Below are positions 10,846-20,795 of a stretch of DNA of 64,000 nt, one piece after another. Where the stretch lies: contig NZ_CP139302.1 in assembly GCF_034092375.1 (NCBI RefSeq), forward strand, positions 1,736,001 through 1,800,000, in the 5' to 3' direction. This DNA is from Prochlorococcus sp. MIT 1300. Its GTDB lineage: Bacteria > Cyanobacteriota > Cyanobacteriia > PCC-6307 > Cyanobiaceae. Position 1 is the stretch's first letter. The number at the start of each line of letters is the position of its first letter. A model generated the notes under the pieces. That model saw nothing but the letters and a program-made list of their open reading frames with translations. It had not been told where the DNA came from and did no database searches. Made by a program: the position numbers and the translations under genes.

Positions 10846-11460
10846 TTAATTCAAATCTTTTTTGTTATTAAGGAACTGGGTTACCTTGTTTAGTAGTTTT
10901 TTGGATGTAATTTCTTGCTCCCTTGAATTGATTTGGTCTATTTTCTTTGGGGCAGGATCAGGAGTCATATCTTTATAACCTTTGAGGTCGCTATTTGAGT
11001 TCAATATAGATAGCCCTACGCCTGTAAAAGTCACTCCTACCAGACCAGCAAAAATGGAGATGCTTGTTAGGAATTTTTTATGTGAAATTGGTTTAGGTAT
11101 AGATTTTTTATTGGTAGGGCTTGTTGCTGTTTGAAGTGGGGGTGACAGCTCAGTTGAGGCTAGTTCGACTTTTTTATCAAGTTGTTTAATAAGTGGTGTC
11201 GCATCTAGATTTAGCCGATCAGAGACTCGGCGAACCATTGCCTTTATAAATACTGTTTCTGGCAGCAAGTCTTGTTCTCCATTCTCAAGTGCAAGTAATT
11301 GCTCTTTCCCAATCCGAAGACTTTGGGCGATACTCCCTGCGTCCAATTTTTGTTCAAGGCGAGCTTCTCGAAGTACTGCTCCCACCGCAATTAGTGGGTT
11401 TGACTCACCTTTGGGAGAAGTTTGCTCAGGCTGTCTGTTTGGAAGGCTCTCGGAAGTCAA
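10846..11460 (-). CDS. RodZ-like helix-turn-helix membrane protein
   Basis: A 204-residue protein with an N-terminal helix-turn-helix region at about residues 25-85 (VGAVLREARLEQKLDAGSIA, then KEQLLALENGEQD), a Pro/Lys-rich linker, one hydrophobic segment at about residues 130-152, and a polar tail of about 50 residues on the other side. This is the RodZ architecture, where the HTH part contacts MreB and the protein helps to set cell shape. It is shorter than E. coli RodZ because the periplasmic domain is small. DNA binding is an alternative. It is followed by a 100-base spacer with no clear signal. Confidence 0.7.
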   Translation of the reverse strand: MTSESLPNRQPEQTSPKGESNPLIAVGAVLREARLEQKLDAGSIAQSLRIGKEQLLALENGEQDLLPETVFIKAMVRRVSDRLNLDATPLIKQLDKKVELASTELSPPLQTATSPTNKKSIPKPISHKKFLTSISIFAGLVGVTFTGVGLSILNSNSDLKGYKDMTPDPAPKKIDQINSREQEITSKKLLNKVTQFLNNKKDLN

Positions 11461-11644
11461 GGAAACTTTTTTAGAGCTTTGAGAAGAACTTAGTCCTAAT
11501 GAGAGCTTTTGTCAGCGTTTTGGACCAGTTGCCGACCGCCGTCATTGGTAATTTTGTTACATTTACAAATGATTAATATAACAATAATGCCTGAAATAAG
11601 GAGATGGCAGATTTATATACAGACTAACTCCTCTGAAGATTGAA

Positions 11645-12415
11645 TTACTCCTCAGCTTTATTTGCCTTCTGTCTAAATAAATGACTGTGAGTTTGATCAT
11701 ATAATTTCGATCTACAGTTACTTTTAGTGAGTGCGGGACTTATTACATAAAGAGTTGTTCTAATTAACCCACGTTCTTTTGATACTTCTGCCATTTGCCT
11801 TAAAGGTACAATCTGTAACCATTGATCTGGCCAGCTAACTCTATAACCAATAGCAACAGGTGTATCTGATGGGTAGTGGATTTGAAGTAGTTTTTGCACA
11901 TCTTCTACATGCCTAGCACTTAGATATAAACAAAGCGAAGCTCTTAATGCTGCAAGGTTCTCTATTTGTTCTCTCTCTGGAACTCCTGTTACTCCCCCAA
12001 ATCTACTGAGAATAATTGTTTGTACAACACCAGGAATAGTTAGCTCAGCCTGAAGCGATGCAGCAGTTGCCTGAAATGCACTTACTCCAGGGACGACTTC
12101 AATCTCGATACCAGCATCAGCTAGGCCGCAGATTTGTTCAGACAGTGCACCGTATAAACAAGGATCTCCATCATGGAGGCGAACAATGTTTTTACCTTTT
12201 TGAAATCTATCTGTTAATAGTTTAAGGATTTGTTCAAGAGTTAATGAGCTTGTTCGTATCTTCTCGCATGATCTAGGTGCTAAATCTACAATTTCTGGAG
12301 AGACAAGTGAGTCGGTCCAAATCAGCACTTCGGCGTTTTCTATGCGATTTTTTGCACGAATGGTCAAAAGGTCTTTAGCCCCTGGGCCAGCTCCTACTAT
12401 TGAAATTTTTTTCAT
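11645..12415 (-). CDS. cobM: precorrin-4 C11-methyltransferase
   Basis: SAM-dependent methyltransferase of the corrin ring pathway to B12 (pseudo-B12 in these organisms). The 256-residue tetrapyrrole methylase shows the N-terminal [15 protein letters not shown] motif, the [11 protein letters not shown] loop near residue 81 and the [14 protein letters not shown] motif near residue 107. The first motif and the Gln-rich active-site pattern fit CobM better than CobJ or CobI. Its ATG overlaps the stop of lgt in an ATGA, so translation is probably coupled. It belongs to the petC-petA-lgt-cobM row on the minus strand. Confidence 0.9.
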   Translation of the reverse strand: MKKISIVGAGPGAKDLLTIRAKNRIENAEVLIWTDSLVSPEIVDLAPRSCEKIRTSSLTLEQILKLLTDRFQKGKNIVRLHDGDPCLYGALSEQICGLADAGIEIEVVPGVSAFQATAASLQAELTIPGVVQTIILSRFGGVTGVPEREQIENLAALRASLCLYLSARHVEDVQKLLQIHYPSDTPVAIGYRVSWPDQWLQIVPLRQMAEVSKERGLIRTTLYVISPALTKSNCRSKLYDQTHSHLFRQKANKAEE

Positions 12416-13347
12416 TCAGCCTCTGATTTATAACGGAGAGGTTCAGGGAGTCTCCTTTTTCTTGCAAATAGCCACCAAATGCCAAGAGCTCCTAGTCCCA
12501 TAAGAAACATGCTTATTATCTGGGCTATTCGAAAGCCCCCAGCACATAGTGGTTGTGAAGAGAATAAGCAAAGAGGGTCTACTCGTAGACTTTCTATCCA
12601 CACTCTGCCGAGGCTATATCCAAATATGTAAATGCAGCTTATTGATCCGCTGGGAATTTTTACTTTATTCCTTAGACCTTGTTTAAATAAGCCTAGAAGT
12701 ATTATAAATAATATTAGATCCCAAATTGATTCATATAAAAATGTTGGGTGAAAGAATTGATTGTTTATGTACATATTGGGTCTTAGAATTGTAAATGAAT
12801 CTGGATCGATTTTAGGTATGAACAATTTCCAGGGAAGGTTTGTTGGGATTCCGAATGCTTCTTGATTGAAGAAATTACCCCAACGCCCAATTGCTTGCCC
12901 AAGAGCAACTGAGGGAACTATTAAATCCATCAACTCCCAAAAAGATTGTTTCCTTTGCCTGCAAAAAAGAATTATTGCCAATGACCCTGCAATAAGTGCA
13001 CCATGGATAGCTATGCCTCCTCCCCAAATTTCTAATGCTCTTGGTATGGGAATATTCAACTCAAAGAAATTTAAATTGCCCCAGAAATTTTCTGCGGAAT
13101 ATTGCTTCCATTCAAACGCAACGTAATAGGCCCGCGCTCCAATTATTGAGGCAACTATTAGACCTGGAAGTAAGTCGTTTAGAAGCTCATCATCTAAGCC
13201 TTTGAGTTTTGCTAGTTTTCTTGAAATATTTAGACCTATTATTACAGAAAATGCAATCAAAAGGCCATACCACCTTAGGGAAAAAGAGCCTATCCTTATT
13301 AAGACTGGCCCTGGAGATTGAAAAGTCGCTAAGAAAGCGTCAATCAA
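12412..13347 (-). CDS. lgt: phosphatidylglycerol-prolipoprotein diacylglyceryl transferase
   Basis: Inner-membrane enzyme that attaches diacylglycerol to the lipobox cysteine of prelipoproteins, the first step of lipoprotein maturation. The 311-residue product has about seven hydrophobic segments and the Lgt signature [13 protein letters not shown] near residue 151, as well as the N-terminal RWYGLLIAF segment and the C-terminal [10 protein letters not shown] region with conserved Arg and Glu. It starts 21 bases after petA and overlaps cobM by four bases. The operon suggests coexpression with cytochrome b6f subunits, though the functional link is unclear. Confidence 0.95.
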   Translation of the reverse strand: MIDAFLATFQSPGPVLIRIGSFSLRWYGLLIAFSVIIGLNISRKLAKLKGLDDELLNDLLPGLIVASIIGARAYYVAFEWKQYSAENFWGNLNFFELNIPIPRALEIWGGGIAIHGALIAGSLAIILFCRQRKQSFWELMDLIVPSVALGQAIGRWGNFFNQEAFGIPTNLPWKLFIPKIDPDSFTILRPNMYINNQFFHPTFLYESIWDLILFIILLGLFKQGLRNKVKIPSGSISCIYIFGYSLGRVWIESLRVDPLCLFSSQPLCAGGFRIAQIISMFLMGLGALGIWWLFARKRRLPEPLRYKSEAE

Positions 13348-13368
13348 TTTTTAATTTCCTCTTTTAGG

Positions 13369-14301
13369 TTAAATACCTTCTGCTGCTTGAACTTTTTCCA
13401 CTTGCTTTTTCTTCAGAACAAGTAATACTTGGGCAATGGAAACTGCTGCAAAGAAGGCAAGAAGGCCATATATTCTTGCAGGATTTTGTAGCACTACTTC
13501 TGCGTCAAGTTGCCCAAAACCACCGGCATTTGGGTCAATGGTGAAGGGGCTGCCAGCCTGAACTGTGTCACCAACTTTAACAACTAATTCTGGTCCTACA
13601 GGAATTGTTTCTTGGATTTCTTCCCCAGAGTCTGTTTGTACTGTGATAAGAGTTGTTCCGTCTTCAGCAGGTGTAATGGCAGAAACTTTACCTTGTTCGC
13701 TGGAAGTAAAGATGCTGTTATTACTTTTTTCACCCGTTGGATAAACCTGGCCACGGCCTCTGTTGCCTCCTACATGAATTGAATACTTCCCAAAGTGAAT
13801 GTTGTCATCAGTTGCCGGGTTAGGTGAAAGGATTGGGAAGACAATTTCTTTATTGTTGTCACCTGGAAGTGGGCCTACAAGAATTATGTTGTCTTTTTCC
13901 TCGCTATAGGGGGTGAAATAAACCCCTTTGGTTTCTTCCTTGATTTCATCTGTCCAGCGATCTTGAGGCGCAAGCTTGAATCCATCTGGGAGCATTACAA
14001 CTGCTCCTACTTGAAGAGGAACATTGCTTCCATCTGCACCAATTTCAGTTAGGTCCTTTTTATAAGGCACCTTTACTGTTGCTTTGAATACGCTATCTGC
14101 TCTAACCGATTGAGGGACTTCGGCCTGAGTAGTCATCTTGGCAAGATGACAGTTAGCGCAAACGATTTTGCCAGTCGCTTCGCGAGGATTCTCATAGTTC
14201 TGTTGAGCCCAGAAGGGATAAGCCCAGCTGCTTGCAGGCGATATGACTATGAAAATGGTTAGGAGAACGGGGCCGAGGAGCAGAGAAAAGAAGCGACGCA
14301 T
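13369..14301 (-). CDS. petA: cytochrome f precursor
   Basis: c-type cytochrome of the b6f complex, carrying electrons from the Rieske centre to plastocyanin or cytochrome c6 in the thylakoid lumen. From ATG 14299-14301 the 310-residue precursor has a signal peptide (about residues 1-27, ending SSWA) and a mature N-terminus [20 protein letters not shown], whose Tyr amine is the axial haem ligand. CANCH at residues 48-52 binds haem c. A single C-terminal membrane anchor lies near residues 275-294, followed by a Lys-rich end. The open frame extends 40 codons upstream over the 3' end of petC; I reject that extension because the signal peptide begins at Met-Arg-Arg. Confidence 0.97.
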   Translation of the reverse strand: MRRFFSLLLGPVLLTIFIVISPASSWAYPFWAQQNYENPREATGKIVCANCHLAKMTTQAEVPQSVRADSVFKATVKVPYKKDLTEIGADGSNVPLQVGAVVMLPDGFKLAPQDRWTDEIKEETKGVYFTPYSEEKDNIILVGPLPGDNNKEIVFPILSPNPATDDNIHFGKYSIHVGGNRGRGQVYPTGEKSNNSIFTSSEQGKVSAITPAEDGTTLITVQTDSGEEIQETIPVGPELVVKVGDTVQAGSPFTIDPNAGGFGQLDAEVVLQNPARIYGLLAFFAAVSIAQVLLVLKKKQVEKVQAAEGI

Positions 14302-14350
14302 GGAGCGATTAGAGGTAAATGGGTCAGAAAGAAGTTGGCCTAGAAATTTG

Positions 14351-14887
14351 TCAGGTCCACCAAGCCTTTTCACCAGTTCGAAAGTCTGTTTCGGTCCATT
14401 GGCTAACAAAAACATTGTCATTCTCTACAGAGACATTTGCAAGTGCAAGAGATAGTGGGGCAGGACCTCTCACAACCTTCCCTGTTGGCGCGTATTGACT
14501 TCCATGACATGGACAAATGAATTTATTGGCTCCACTGTTCCAAGGCACGACGCAGCCAAGGTGAGTGCAAATGGCATTAATTCCATAACTGCCAATAGCC
14601 TCAGGGCCTTCAACAATTAGATAAGTAGGGTCTCCTTTAAGACCCTGAACAAGGCTTCGATCACCGGCTTGATGATTTTTCAGCCATCCACTTGCTGTAA
14701 CTGGATTGCCAAGTTCGTCTTTGGCACTAGTTCCGCCGCCACTCCCAGCAGCTCTTGGAGGAATGAAGTAATTGACCACTGGATAAAGAGCACCCAGTGC
14801 AACTCCAGTGAGAGAGCCAAAGGTGAGCAGGTTCATGAACTGCCTGCGTCCCATTGAGGGCACATCGCTAGTGGGCATTTGTGTCAT
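14351..14887 (-). CDS. petC: cytochrome b6f Rieske iron-sulfur protein
   Basis: Holds the [2Fe-2S] cluster that oxidises plastoquinol. The 178-residue protein has an N-terminal membrane anchor at about residues 20-43 preceded by a twin-arginine (GRRQFMN), a Gly-rich hinge at 48-53, and the two cluster boxes CTHLGC (107-112) and CPCHGS (125-130), giving two Cys and two His ligands plus the disulfide Cys. It is followed after 49 bases by petA, the usual cyanobacterial petCA order. The twin-arginine fits transport by Tat; tatC lies only about 400 bases away. Confidence 0.97.
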   Translation of the reverse strand: MTQMPTSDVPSMGRRQFMNLLTFGSLTGVALGALYPVVNYFIPPRAAGSGGGTSAKDELGNPVTASGWLKNHQAGDRSLVQGLKGDPTYLIVEGPEAIGSYGINAICTHLGCVVPWNSGANKFICPCHGSQYAPTGKVVRGPAPLSLALANVSVENDNVFVSQWTETDFRTGEKAWWT

Positions 14888-14953
14888 TACAGATGTTCAG
14901 TCTTTGCTCAATGATGCCCATTATGGACTGTGGGGGGTCCGTCACGCTTTGCG

Positions 14954-15334
14954 ATGACTGGGGTTTTTAAGACCTTGAAAACTAATTCAGTGATTAATTC
15001 AATTCAGCCTGGAAATTCTGGTCCTTTAGAAGTCGATGAAGTGATCAATTGTTTTCGCAATCGTTGGCAATCAACCTATGACGTCCAATTGGTTGTGAGG
15101 AGTAAGAGGCTTTATTTTCAAGTGATGTGGGCATATCTAGAGCAGCAGTCCTTCCCAAAAACTAAAGAAACTTATATTGCAGATCTCCAGAACGTTGTTG
15201 AGGTGGTTAACCGGTTAGGCGTTTCTGCAGAGGTGCGTGACTGGTTATGGAATACCCCTAAGAGACCACGACTTGGCAAAGCAATTAGCCTTCATTTGAA
15301 GGCGACTCAGGCTCTAGAGGAGTTTGTTCTTTGA
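14954..15334 (+). CDS. DUF3067 family protein
   Basis: A protein of about 126 residues that I recognise as the DUF3067 family of cyanobacteria and plastids. It is soluble, with a conserved RWQSTYDVQL start of the domain and a Trp-rich C-terminal half (MWAYLEQ, RDWLWNTPKRPRLGKAI). Function is unknown. I choose ATG 14954; GTG 14930 would add eight residues. It is divergent from petC with a spacer of about 65 bases, and its last 50 bases overlap the convergent 3' end of tatC. Confidence 0.8.
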   Translation: MTGVFKTLKTNSVINSIQPGNSGPLEVDEVINCFRNRWQSTYDVQLVVRSKRLYFQVMWAYLEQQSFPKTKETYIADLQNVVEVVNRLGVSAEVRDWLWNTPKRPRLGKAISLHLKATQALEEFVL

Positions 15335-16130
15335 ATTGATCTGCAAGAGCGACTAGTCCTACTCCCACAAGGAAAAGAGCACCTATAGCTCCTGTTAGTA
15401 GGAGCATTGTTATTGGATCAGTTGAGGGGGTTAACACAGCTCCAGAAATTGCTGCAATCATTACTACCCAACGCCATGATGAGAGCATTTGTTGCCAACG
15501 TACTAATCCCAGAACGCCTAAAAGCATTTGTAAAACTGGCAATTGAAACGCTAATCCAGTTGCCAGCATTAAAAGGAGAACAAAGTCGAGATATCTTTCA
15601 ATAGACCAAATTGGCTCGACTACATCGGCGCCATAACTTATTAGGAACCGCAAGGCTGCTGGTACAAGGGCCCACCAGGCGAAGATGATTCCAATCGCAA
15701 ATAAAATTGCTGAGCCTGCAACAGCAGGGGCAATTAAACGTTTTTCACGCCTGGTAAGCCCTGGTAAAACAAACGCTAGTGCTTGGTAAAGCATGTAAGG
15801 CAGGGCAAGAGTTAGACCTGCATATCCAGCAACCTTTATTGAGACGAATAGGAACTCTCCAGGAGCAAGTTGAAGAAAACGAATAGACCCGGCAGGAGCC
15901 TCTAAAACTCGAACTAGTGGCTTGATAGCTACTAGAGATACTGCTGCTGCTATCACTACAGATAGCAAGCTGCGCAAAATCCTTTGTCGGAGCTCCTCCA
16001 GGTGGTCAACCAAAGGCATTGTTTTGTCTTGATTAATCCCCTCTGTTTTTGAACTCCCTTGAACCTGAATTGGGGGAGGGGGAGGCAGAGGAGAATCTTC
16101 TTGATGATTCGGAATTGTCAGAAAAGGCAA
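15285..16130 (-). CDS. tatC: Sec-independent protein translocase subunit TatC
   Basis: Multispanning receptor for twin-arginine signal peptides. The 281-residue product has a Pro-rich cytoplasmic N-terminus (five Pro in a row near residues 16-20) and the TatC core: MPLVDHLEELRQRI near residue 38, then six hydrophobic segments, with the conserved FLFVSIK and LPYMLYQALAFVLPGL loops. The N-terminal extension of about 37 residues is longer than in E. coli. It lies close to petC, a likely Tat substrate. Its 3' end overlaps the DUF3067 gene by 50 bases on the opposite strand. Confidence 0.95.
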   Translation of the reverse strand: MPFLTIPNHQEDSPLPPPPPIQVQGSSKTEGINQDKTMPLVDHLEELRQRILRSLLSVVIAAAVSLVAIKPLVRVLEAPAGSIRFLQLAPGEFLFVSIKVAGYAGLTLALPYMLYQALAFVLPGLTRREKRLIAPAVAGSAILFAIGIIFAWWALVPAALRFLISYGADVVEPIWSIERYLDFVLLLMLATGLAFQLPVLQMLLGVLGLVRWQQMLSSWRWVVMIAAISGAVLTPSTDPITMLLLTGAIGALFLVGVGLVALADQFKEQTPLEPESPSNEG

Positions 16131-16155
16131 TATTGATATTTCCTTAGGCTAGGAG

Positions 16156-17835
16156 TTAATTCGTCGAGAGATAGTTTTTGCCTCGATCTGGTTTTGCCCA
16201 GAACACTTCTCCTCCTCGGTGGGAGATCGTTCCAGGTCCTGCCTCTGGAATTCCTCTCAGTTGCTTTGTAGGGACAGCTATTACAGCAACCTTTTGGTTC
16301 CCTTTTGCTTTGCTGAAATATGCAGCAAGATCAGCTGCTAACTGAATGTCCTCATCTTGGGGTAAGCCCGCAGATGATTTAAGGACAACATGACTACCAG
16401 GACATTCTTGTGCATGAAACCAAAGGTCCCCAGGTTTTGCCTGTCGCAGACTTATAAAGTCATTTTGAAGGTGATTTCTGCCAATTTGAATCACCAAACC
16501 TCCAGCGGTTTTAATTTCTAGGGGTTGATGTTTAAGCTTCGTCTGAGTACTGTTTCGACCAAATCTTTTTTTTGTTCTTGACAGTAATGTTTCTAACTCT
16601 TGTTGAAGATCAAGAAGCTTATTTATTTTCTCCAAGTTATTTTCCAGCTTCTTAATCATTAGATCTTCAAGGAAGGCTTCGCTACCTGAGATCATTTCTA
16701 TTCTCCTTTGATGATAGACAGCCCTGTCTTGTAATATTGGAATTGATCGCCTAAGTTTTTTGGCTCTCTGGAAAAGTTTCTGAGATTTTATAATGATTTC
16801 CTTGCTTGGTGAGGGCAGGCAAAGTAAACGATTTGCTTCTTTTTGGATTGACTCACTTTCTGAGGTGACTCCAAGCTTGGTTTTGATTCTATTTAGTTTT
16901 TCCTTTTCCGCTATCTGGTAGGCAATAATTTTCTTTTTTAGCTCATCAGAAAGTTGATTGATTTTCTTTTTTTCAAGATATTCTTTATAGTAAATTCCTA
17001 ATGAAAGGCTGATGTCTTTTTCTTGATTAATACATTCATTTTCAGCAGTCCATACCATGTAACTTGTTGGCCCATGAAAGGAAAGTTGAAAGTTCTCTTT
17101 TTCAAGGTAACTTAGCCATATACGCCATCGACTATAGATTCGCTCCCATTTTTCTTCTGTTAGCTCATTAACTGAAGAGAGCAGCAGTTTTTGCGATTCA
17201 TTTCTGTCGTCATTAACTAATTGGTGGGCAAGGCTAGGGCTAATGCCTTGATAACTATCTTGAAAGGCTTTTTTCAGAGAGCTTGGAGTTAGGCAGAGCC
17301 TTTCTTTCCATTCTTTCATCGATTCTTTTATAGTAGGCTTTATACCCTTTAGCGCAGGGGGAGGTACATATAAATCGCCTGTGCTTATGGGACGAATTCT
17401 TGATTTGTTTATTCGTATTTGCCTGCCAATTGTTATGACCTTATGCTCTTGGTCTAGAAGTATAAGATTGCTGTGCCTTCCCATTACTTCAAGAATTAAA
17501 ATCCTATCTATACTTTCGCCCGGTCGTTTCGCAAATTTGAATTCAATTACTCTTTCAAAGTCTTTTTGATGAACTTCCAGTAAGGCTAATTGACTTAGGC
17601 TGTATTGTATTTGTTGCGCAAGTGTGCTTTGAGATTTTGACTTTATAGGTGTTGGAATAGTCACAAGGCGAGGTGCTTCTGCTTGCCAACTAAGTTCCAA
17701 CCATGTCAATCCTTTTAATGTTCTTAGCCCAATATTTAAGGTGCATGAATCAGGCTGTTGTGCTTTTTCGAATCGGCTTGGCACTATTCTTTGACGCAGT
17801 TCCGCAACCACTGCCCGAAGGGTTGTCAGATCCAT
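16156..17835 (-). CDS. NFACT-family ribosome quality control protein (RqcH-like)
   Basis: A protein of about 559 residues of the NFACT family (older name: fibronectin-binding protein homologue), related to RqcH and Rqc2/NEMF. These bind split large ribosomal subunits carrying stalled nascent chains; RqcH adds Ala tails. Visible parts are an N-terminal NFACT-N domain beginning [20 protein letters not shown], a long charged coiled coil at about residues 280-440 and the NFACT-R domain with [17 protein letters not shown] near residue 475. I choose ATG 17835 because homologues begin there; the frame continues 14 codons upstream. Whether it adds tails cannot be seen. It is divergent from gmk with about 90 bases between. 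Confidence 0.85.
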   Translation of the reverse strand: MDLTTLRAVVAELRQRIVPSRFEKAQQPDSCTLNIGLRTLKGLTWLELSWQAEAPRLVTIPTPIKSKSQSTLAQQIQYSLSQLALLEVHQKDFERVIEFKFAKRPGESIDRILILEVMGRHSNLILLDQEHKVITIGRQIRINKSRIRPISTGDLYVPPPALKGIKPTIKESMKEWKERLCLTPSSLKKAFQDSYQGISPSLAHQLVNDDRNESQKLLLSSVNELTEEKWERIYSRWRIWLSYLEKENFQLSFHGPTSYMVWTAENECINQEKDISLSLGIYYKEYLEKKKINQLSDELKKKIIAYQIAEKEKLNRIKTKLGVTSESESIQKEANRLLCLPSPSKEIIIKSQKLFQRAKKLRRSIPILQDRAVYHQRRIEMISGSEAFLEDLMIKKLENNLEKINKLLDLQQELETLLSRTKKRFGRNSTQTKLKHQPLEIKTAGGLVIQIGRNHLQNDFISLRQAKPGDLWFHAQECPGSHVVLKSSAGLPQDEDIQLAADLAAYFSKAKGNQKVAVIAVPTKQLRGIPEAGPGTISHRGGEVFWAKPDRGKNYLSTN

Positions 17836-17923
17836 TGGTTGGAGGACTTCCTTGACCATTGATTCGGTAAAGGCCATAGACCGATCTAGCCTTCTTAGTC
17901 TGCACTCCCATTTGATTTACAGC

Positions 17924-18502
17924 ATGACTGCATCAGGAGCGAAAGCAAGACTTACTTTGATTACAGGCCCTAGTGGGGTAGGGAAGGGATCTCTAGTAAA
18001 GAAATTGCTGCAACGCCATGTAGGAATTTGGCTTTCTGTTTCAGCAACTACTCGCATTCCTAGAGCAGGAGAGGTTGAAGGACAGCATTATTTCTTTTTA
18101 AAAAGAGATGCCTTTGAGAAGATCGCAAGTACTGGAGGCTTGATCGAATGGGCAGAGTTCGCTGGAAACTTATATGGAACGCCTCGAAAGCCAGTAGAGG
18201 AAAAATTAGCTAATGACAATCCGGTTTTACTCGAAATAGAACTGGAAGGGGCTAGACAGGTTCGTAAAAGCTTTCCTGAAGCATTTCAGATTTTCCTTGC
18301 GCCTCCAAATTTTCAGGAGTTGGAGAGTCGGATCCGAGGAAGAGCGACTGACTCAGAAGAAGCTATTCAACGTAGATTGATTAGAGCTAAAGAAGAGATG
18401 AATGCAAGGAATGAGTTTGATGCAGTTGTGATTAATGATGATCTTGAGATAGCTCTTGGGGAAATTGAGAAACTGATGGGATTTGAATTTGAAAAAAAAT
18501 AA
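17924..18502 (+). CDS. gmk: guanylate kinase
   Basis: Phosphorylates GMP to GDP with ATP. The 192-residue product from ATG 17924 has the P-loop GPSGVGKG at about residues 15-22, the GMP-binding STATTR-like stretch (here [14 protein letters not shown]) and the [10 protein letters not shown] segment. The open frame extends 24 codons further up but would overlap the NFACT start on the other strand and add a non-homologous tail, so the internal ATG is preferred. A strong hairpin terminator follows within a few bases. Confidence 0.95.
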   Translation: MTASGAKARLTLITGPSGVGKGSLVKKLLQRHVGIWLSVSATTRIPRAGEVEGQHYFFLKRDAFEKIASTGGLIEWAEFAGNLYGTPRKPVEEKLANDNPVLLEIELEGARQVRKSFPEAFQIFLAPPNFQELESRIRGRATDSEEAIQRRLIRAKEEMNARNEFDAVVINDDLEIALGEIEKLMGFEFEKK

Positions 18503-18505
18503 TTT

Positions 18506-18550
18506 CTAAAAAAAGAGGTCAGTCTGATAAAAGACTGACCTCTTTTTTAG
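18506..18550. terminator. bidirectional terminator between gmk and psaJ
   Basis: The stem AAGAGGTCAGTCT / AGACTGACCTCTT, extended by A and T tracts on both sides, closes on a six-base GATAAA loop. The stem is at least 17 pairs with one bulged A. It gives a U-rich end in both directions, for gmk (plus) and for psaF-psaJ (minus). Confidence 0.9.
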
Positions 18551-18609
18551 TTCAAATTGGTTTGGACTTTTTAAACTTTCAAACTTTCAATGTAGTTGAA
18601 AACTTAATT

Positions 18610-18744
18610 TCACCCACCAATTCCGCCTGACATTGGGTGGAAAAGTAGATCTGGGTGAAAACGGTTGAACTCAATAAGGTATCCAGCCGTAATGGTGATC
18701 CAAACTGCAGCAACTACATGAGCTGATCGAAAAATCTTAGGCAT
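18610..18744 (-). CDS. psaJ: photosystem I reaction centre subunit IX (PsaJ)
   Basis: A 44-residue membrane subunit of photosystem I that sits beside PsaF. Translation gives [20 protein letters not shown] as the first part, one membrane span at about residues 8-27, then the typical [13 protein letters not shown] end of PsaJ, and a short Gly-rich tail. It lies 50 bases downstream of psaF on the same strand, the normal psaFJ order, and before a strong terminator. Its small size makes it easy to miss. Confidence 0.95.
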   Translation of the reverse strand: MPKIFRSAHVVAAVWITITAGYLIEFNRFHPDLLFHPMSGGIGG

Positions 18745-18794
18745 CGTATTTGGAGAGATGAGGTTGGAATTTTGGGTTGGTTTTTGTGACTATC

Positions 18795-19331
18795 TCACCG
18801 AGGAGAGACTGTGACGTTGTTGTCACTCTCAAGAAGAGACCCTGGTGTTCCAGAAGCTTTTCTAGCCTCTTTGTCTGCTTCAAGGGGCCACATGGCTCCT
18901 TTGATCAAGGAAGAGCGAACTAAGTCGAAATCGATAAAAATCTCTTTGTCAGCTGGATCCTTAGAAGCTTTAGAAGCTTTCAGATACTCTCTGCCAGACC
19001 AGCCAATGATTCCAGCAACGTAGAGAAAAATATGTCCGGGAATAAGTACGTCGCCCTCATGGCCGCGTAGAAAATTCCAGGAGAAAGGCTCAATGGTTGG
19101 GGTAATTATTAGATGGGGTAGCCCATCCTCACCACAAACTGCTTTGCTGTATCGATCAAACCTGGCTACTGCCTGAGCATTTGATGCGGCACTAGCACGC
19201 TCTTGAAAGCGGGCATTTTCTGAGCAAGGGGTGAGTCCGCCATGTGAGGGCGCAATGTTTTCAGCTTTAACAACTGGTGCAAAGCCAAAAACAAGCAAAG
19301 CGGAGAGCACGACTGCGAAGAGACGACGCAT
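18795..19331 (-). CDS. psaF: photosystem I reaction centre subunit III (PsaF) precursor
   Basis: Luminal and transmembrane subunit of photosystem I near the plastocyanin docking side. The 178-residue precursor has a signal peptide of about 23 residues ending VVKAE, the PsaF start with LTPCSENARFQERA, a luminal two-Cys region (CSEN and CGEDGLPHLI), a membrane span near residues 95-112 (LIPGHIFLYVAGIIGWSGREYL) and a C-terminal segment with MWPLEADKE. psaJ follows. The gene is divergent from tsaD with about 80 bases between starts, which should hold the psaFJ promoter. Confidence 0.97.
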   Translation of the reverse strand: MRRLFAVVLSALLVFGFAPVVKAENIAPSHGGLTPCSENARFQERASAASNAQAVARFDRYSKAVCGEDGLPHLIITPTIEPFSWNFLRGHEGDVLIPGHIFLYVAGIIGWSGREYLKASKASKDPADKEIFIDFDLVRSSLIKGAMWPLEADKEARKASGTPGSLLESDNNVTVSPR

Positions 19332-19410
19332 TAGTTGGATTCCTGTTTAAGCCTGCCCCTTAACAAGGCAGGAAGGCACAGGTAAAAGTTAGAGGAGATA
19401 TGACCTAAAG

Positions 19411-20481
19411 ATGCAAAGAGTGCTTGCCCTCGAAACAAGTTGTGACGAGTCGGCCGTTGCAGTGGTTCAGCTTCAGGAAGGTGAAATCGAGGTTTTGGCT
19501 AATTTCATAGCATCTCAGGCGACCGAACATGCCCGTTGGGGAGGGGTGGTTCCTGAAATCTCTTCGAGGAGACATTTAGAAGCTTTGCCTGATTTAATTG
19601 CGAAAGCGTTAAACGATGTTCGTCTTCCTTTAAGTGCTTTTGATGCAGTTGCTGCGACAGTTGCACCTGGCCTGGCAGGGGCTCTTATGGTTGGTTCTGT
19701 GACAGCAAGAACGCTTGCTTCACTCCATTCGTTACCTTTCTTAGGCATACATCATTTAGAAGGACATATTGCTTCTGTTTCTTTAGGGGATAAACCTCCT
19801 GAACCGCCTTACATGGTGCTTTTGGTTAGTGGAGGCCATACAGAGTTAATAGAAATGAAGGTGGATGGAAGTCTCGAACGGCATGGTCGGAGTCATGATG
19901 ATGCTGCCGGAGAGGCTTTTGACAAGGTTGCTCGTTTACTGGGACTCTCTTATCCAGGCGGCCCTGCTATTGAATCTGCTTCTTATGGCGGTGACTCAGA
20001 AAGATTTGTTCTTCCTAAGGGCAGGATTTCACTTCCAGGGGGTGGGTTCCATCCCTATGACTTCTCCTTTAGTGGCTTGAAAACCGCAATGCTTAGAAAG
20101 GTGCAGGAACTAGAAACCAAATCGGGGCACCTGCCTATAAGTGACCTTGCTGCAAGTTTTCAGAAAGTTGTTGCTGAAGTCTTGGTAGAGAGAAGTATTC
20201 GTTGCACTTTGGATCAAGGACTTAAAACTCTAGTAATGGTTGGAGGAGTTGCTGCAAACTCAAAATTGAGAGAATTAATGCAAGAAAGGGCTGGAATTGA
20301 GGGGATAGAAATTTCCCTTGCCCCAAAAGCCTTTTGTACAGACAATGCCGCAATGGTGGGCGCGGCGGCTTTAAAACGATTAGAATTAGTCTATTGCACC
20401 AGTTCACTGGAACTGGGAGTTGCTCCACGTTGGCCTCTTGAGCAAGCTAATGACTTTTACAAGCAGAAACCCCCATTTTGA
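19411..20481 (+). CDS. tsaD: tRNA N6-threonylcarbamoyladenosine transferase
   Basis: Transfers the threonylcarbamoyl group to A37 of tRNAs that read ANN codons, with TsaB and TsaE. The 356-residue ASKHA-fold protein shows [15 protein letters not shown] at its start, the metal-binding HHLEGH (His115 and His119), the SGGHTEL loop and the nucleotide-binding [11 protein letters not shown] and [10 protein letters not shown] motifs. Length and motifs are full. It starts about 80 bases from psaF on the other strand; hli follows after about 40 bases. Confidence 0.97.
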   Translation: MQRVLALETSCDESAVAVVQLQEGEIEVLANFIASQATEHARWGGVVPEISSRRHLEALPDLIAKALNDVRLPLSAFDAVAATVAPGLAGALMVGSVTARTLASLHSLPFLGIHHLEGHIASVSLGDKPPEPPYMVLLVSGGHTELIEMKVDGSLERHGRSHDDAAGEAFDKVARLLGLSYPGGPAIESASYGGDSERFVLPKGRISLPGGGFHPYDFSFSGLKTAMLRKVQELETKSGHLPISDLAASFQKVVAEVLVERSIRCTLDQGLKTLVMVGGVAANSKLRELMQERAGIEGIEISLAPKAFCTDNAAMVGAAALKRLELVYCTSSLELGVAPRWPLEQANDFYKQKPPF

Positions 20482-20522
20482 ATATTTTTATTTAATCGCT
20501 TCAAGTTAGTTGAGGTATTTTG

Positions 20523-20702
20523 ATGGATTCTGAAACTCCGATTCACACCTCTCAATTAGGTAAGCCTGTGAGCAGTGGCGAGTTGAACTCATGGCGACGT
20601 GGATTCACTCCTCAGGCTGAGATATGGAATGGAAGAATGGCGATGTTTGGCCTTGCTGTAGGCCTTTGCTTTTTGTTCACTTGGCGTTTGTTTTTTAGTT
20701 GA
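20523..20702 (+). CDS. hli: high-light-inducible protein (one-helix chlorophyll-binding protein)
   Basis: A 59-residue protein with the Hli/ELIP signature ExxNGRxAMxG (EIWNGRMAMFGLAVGL), in which Glu and Asn ligate chlorophyll, inside the single membrane helix at about residues 36-57. Hli proteins bind chlorophyll and carotenoid in stressed or assembling photosystem II. The N-terminal 30 residues are polar. I start at ATG 20523; the TTG just before it would add one Met. It is 41 bases after tsaD, but its own promoter is likely, since hli genes respond to light. Confidence 0.93.
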   Translation: MDSETPIHTSQLGKPVSSGELNSWRRGFTPQAEIWNGRMAMFGLAVGLCFLFTWRLFFS

Positions 20703-20795
20703 ATAAATAACAGGAAAATAGAATACTGAAAATTTATCTTTGACTAGAAAGCCTTTAAAATGCATATCTTAAATTTAAGTAGGTTTTAGTTCCTT

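Noticed and set aside
14302-14421. Longer cytochrome f start with 40 extra codons
   Set aside because: These codons overlap the 3' end of petC and would place a hydrophilic stretch before the signal peptide.
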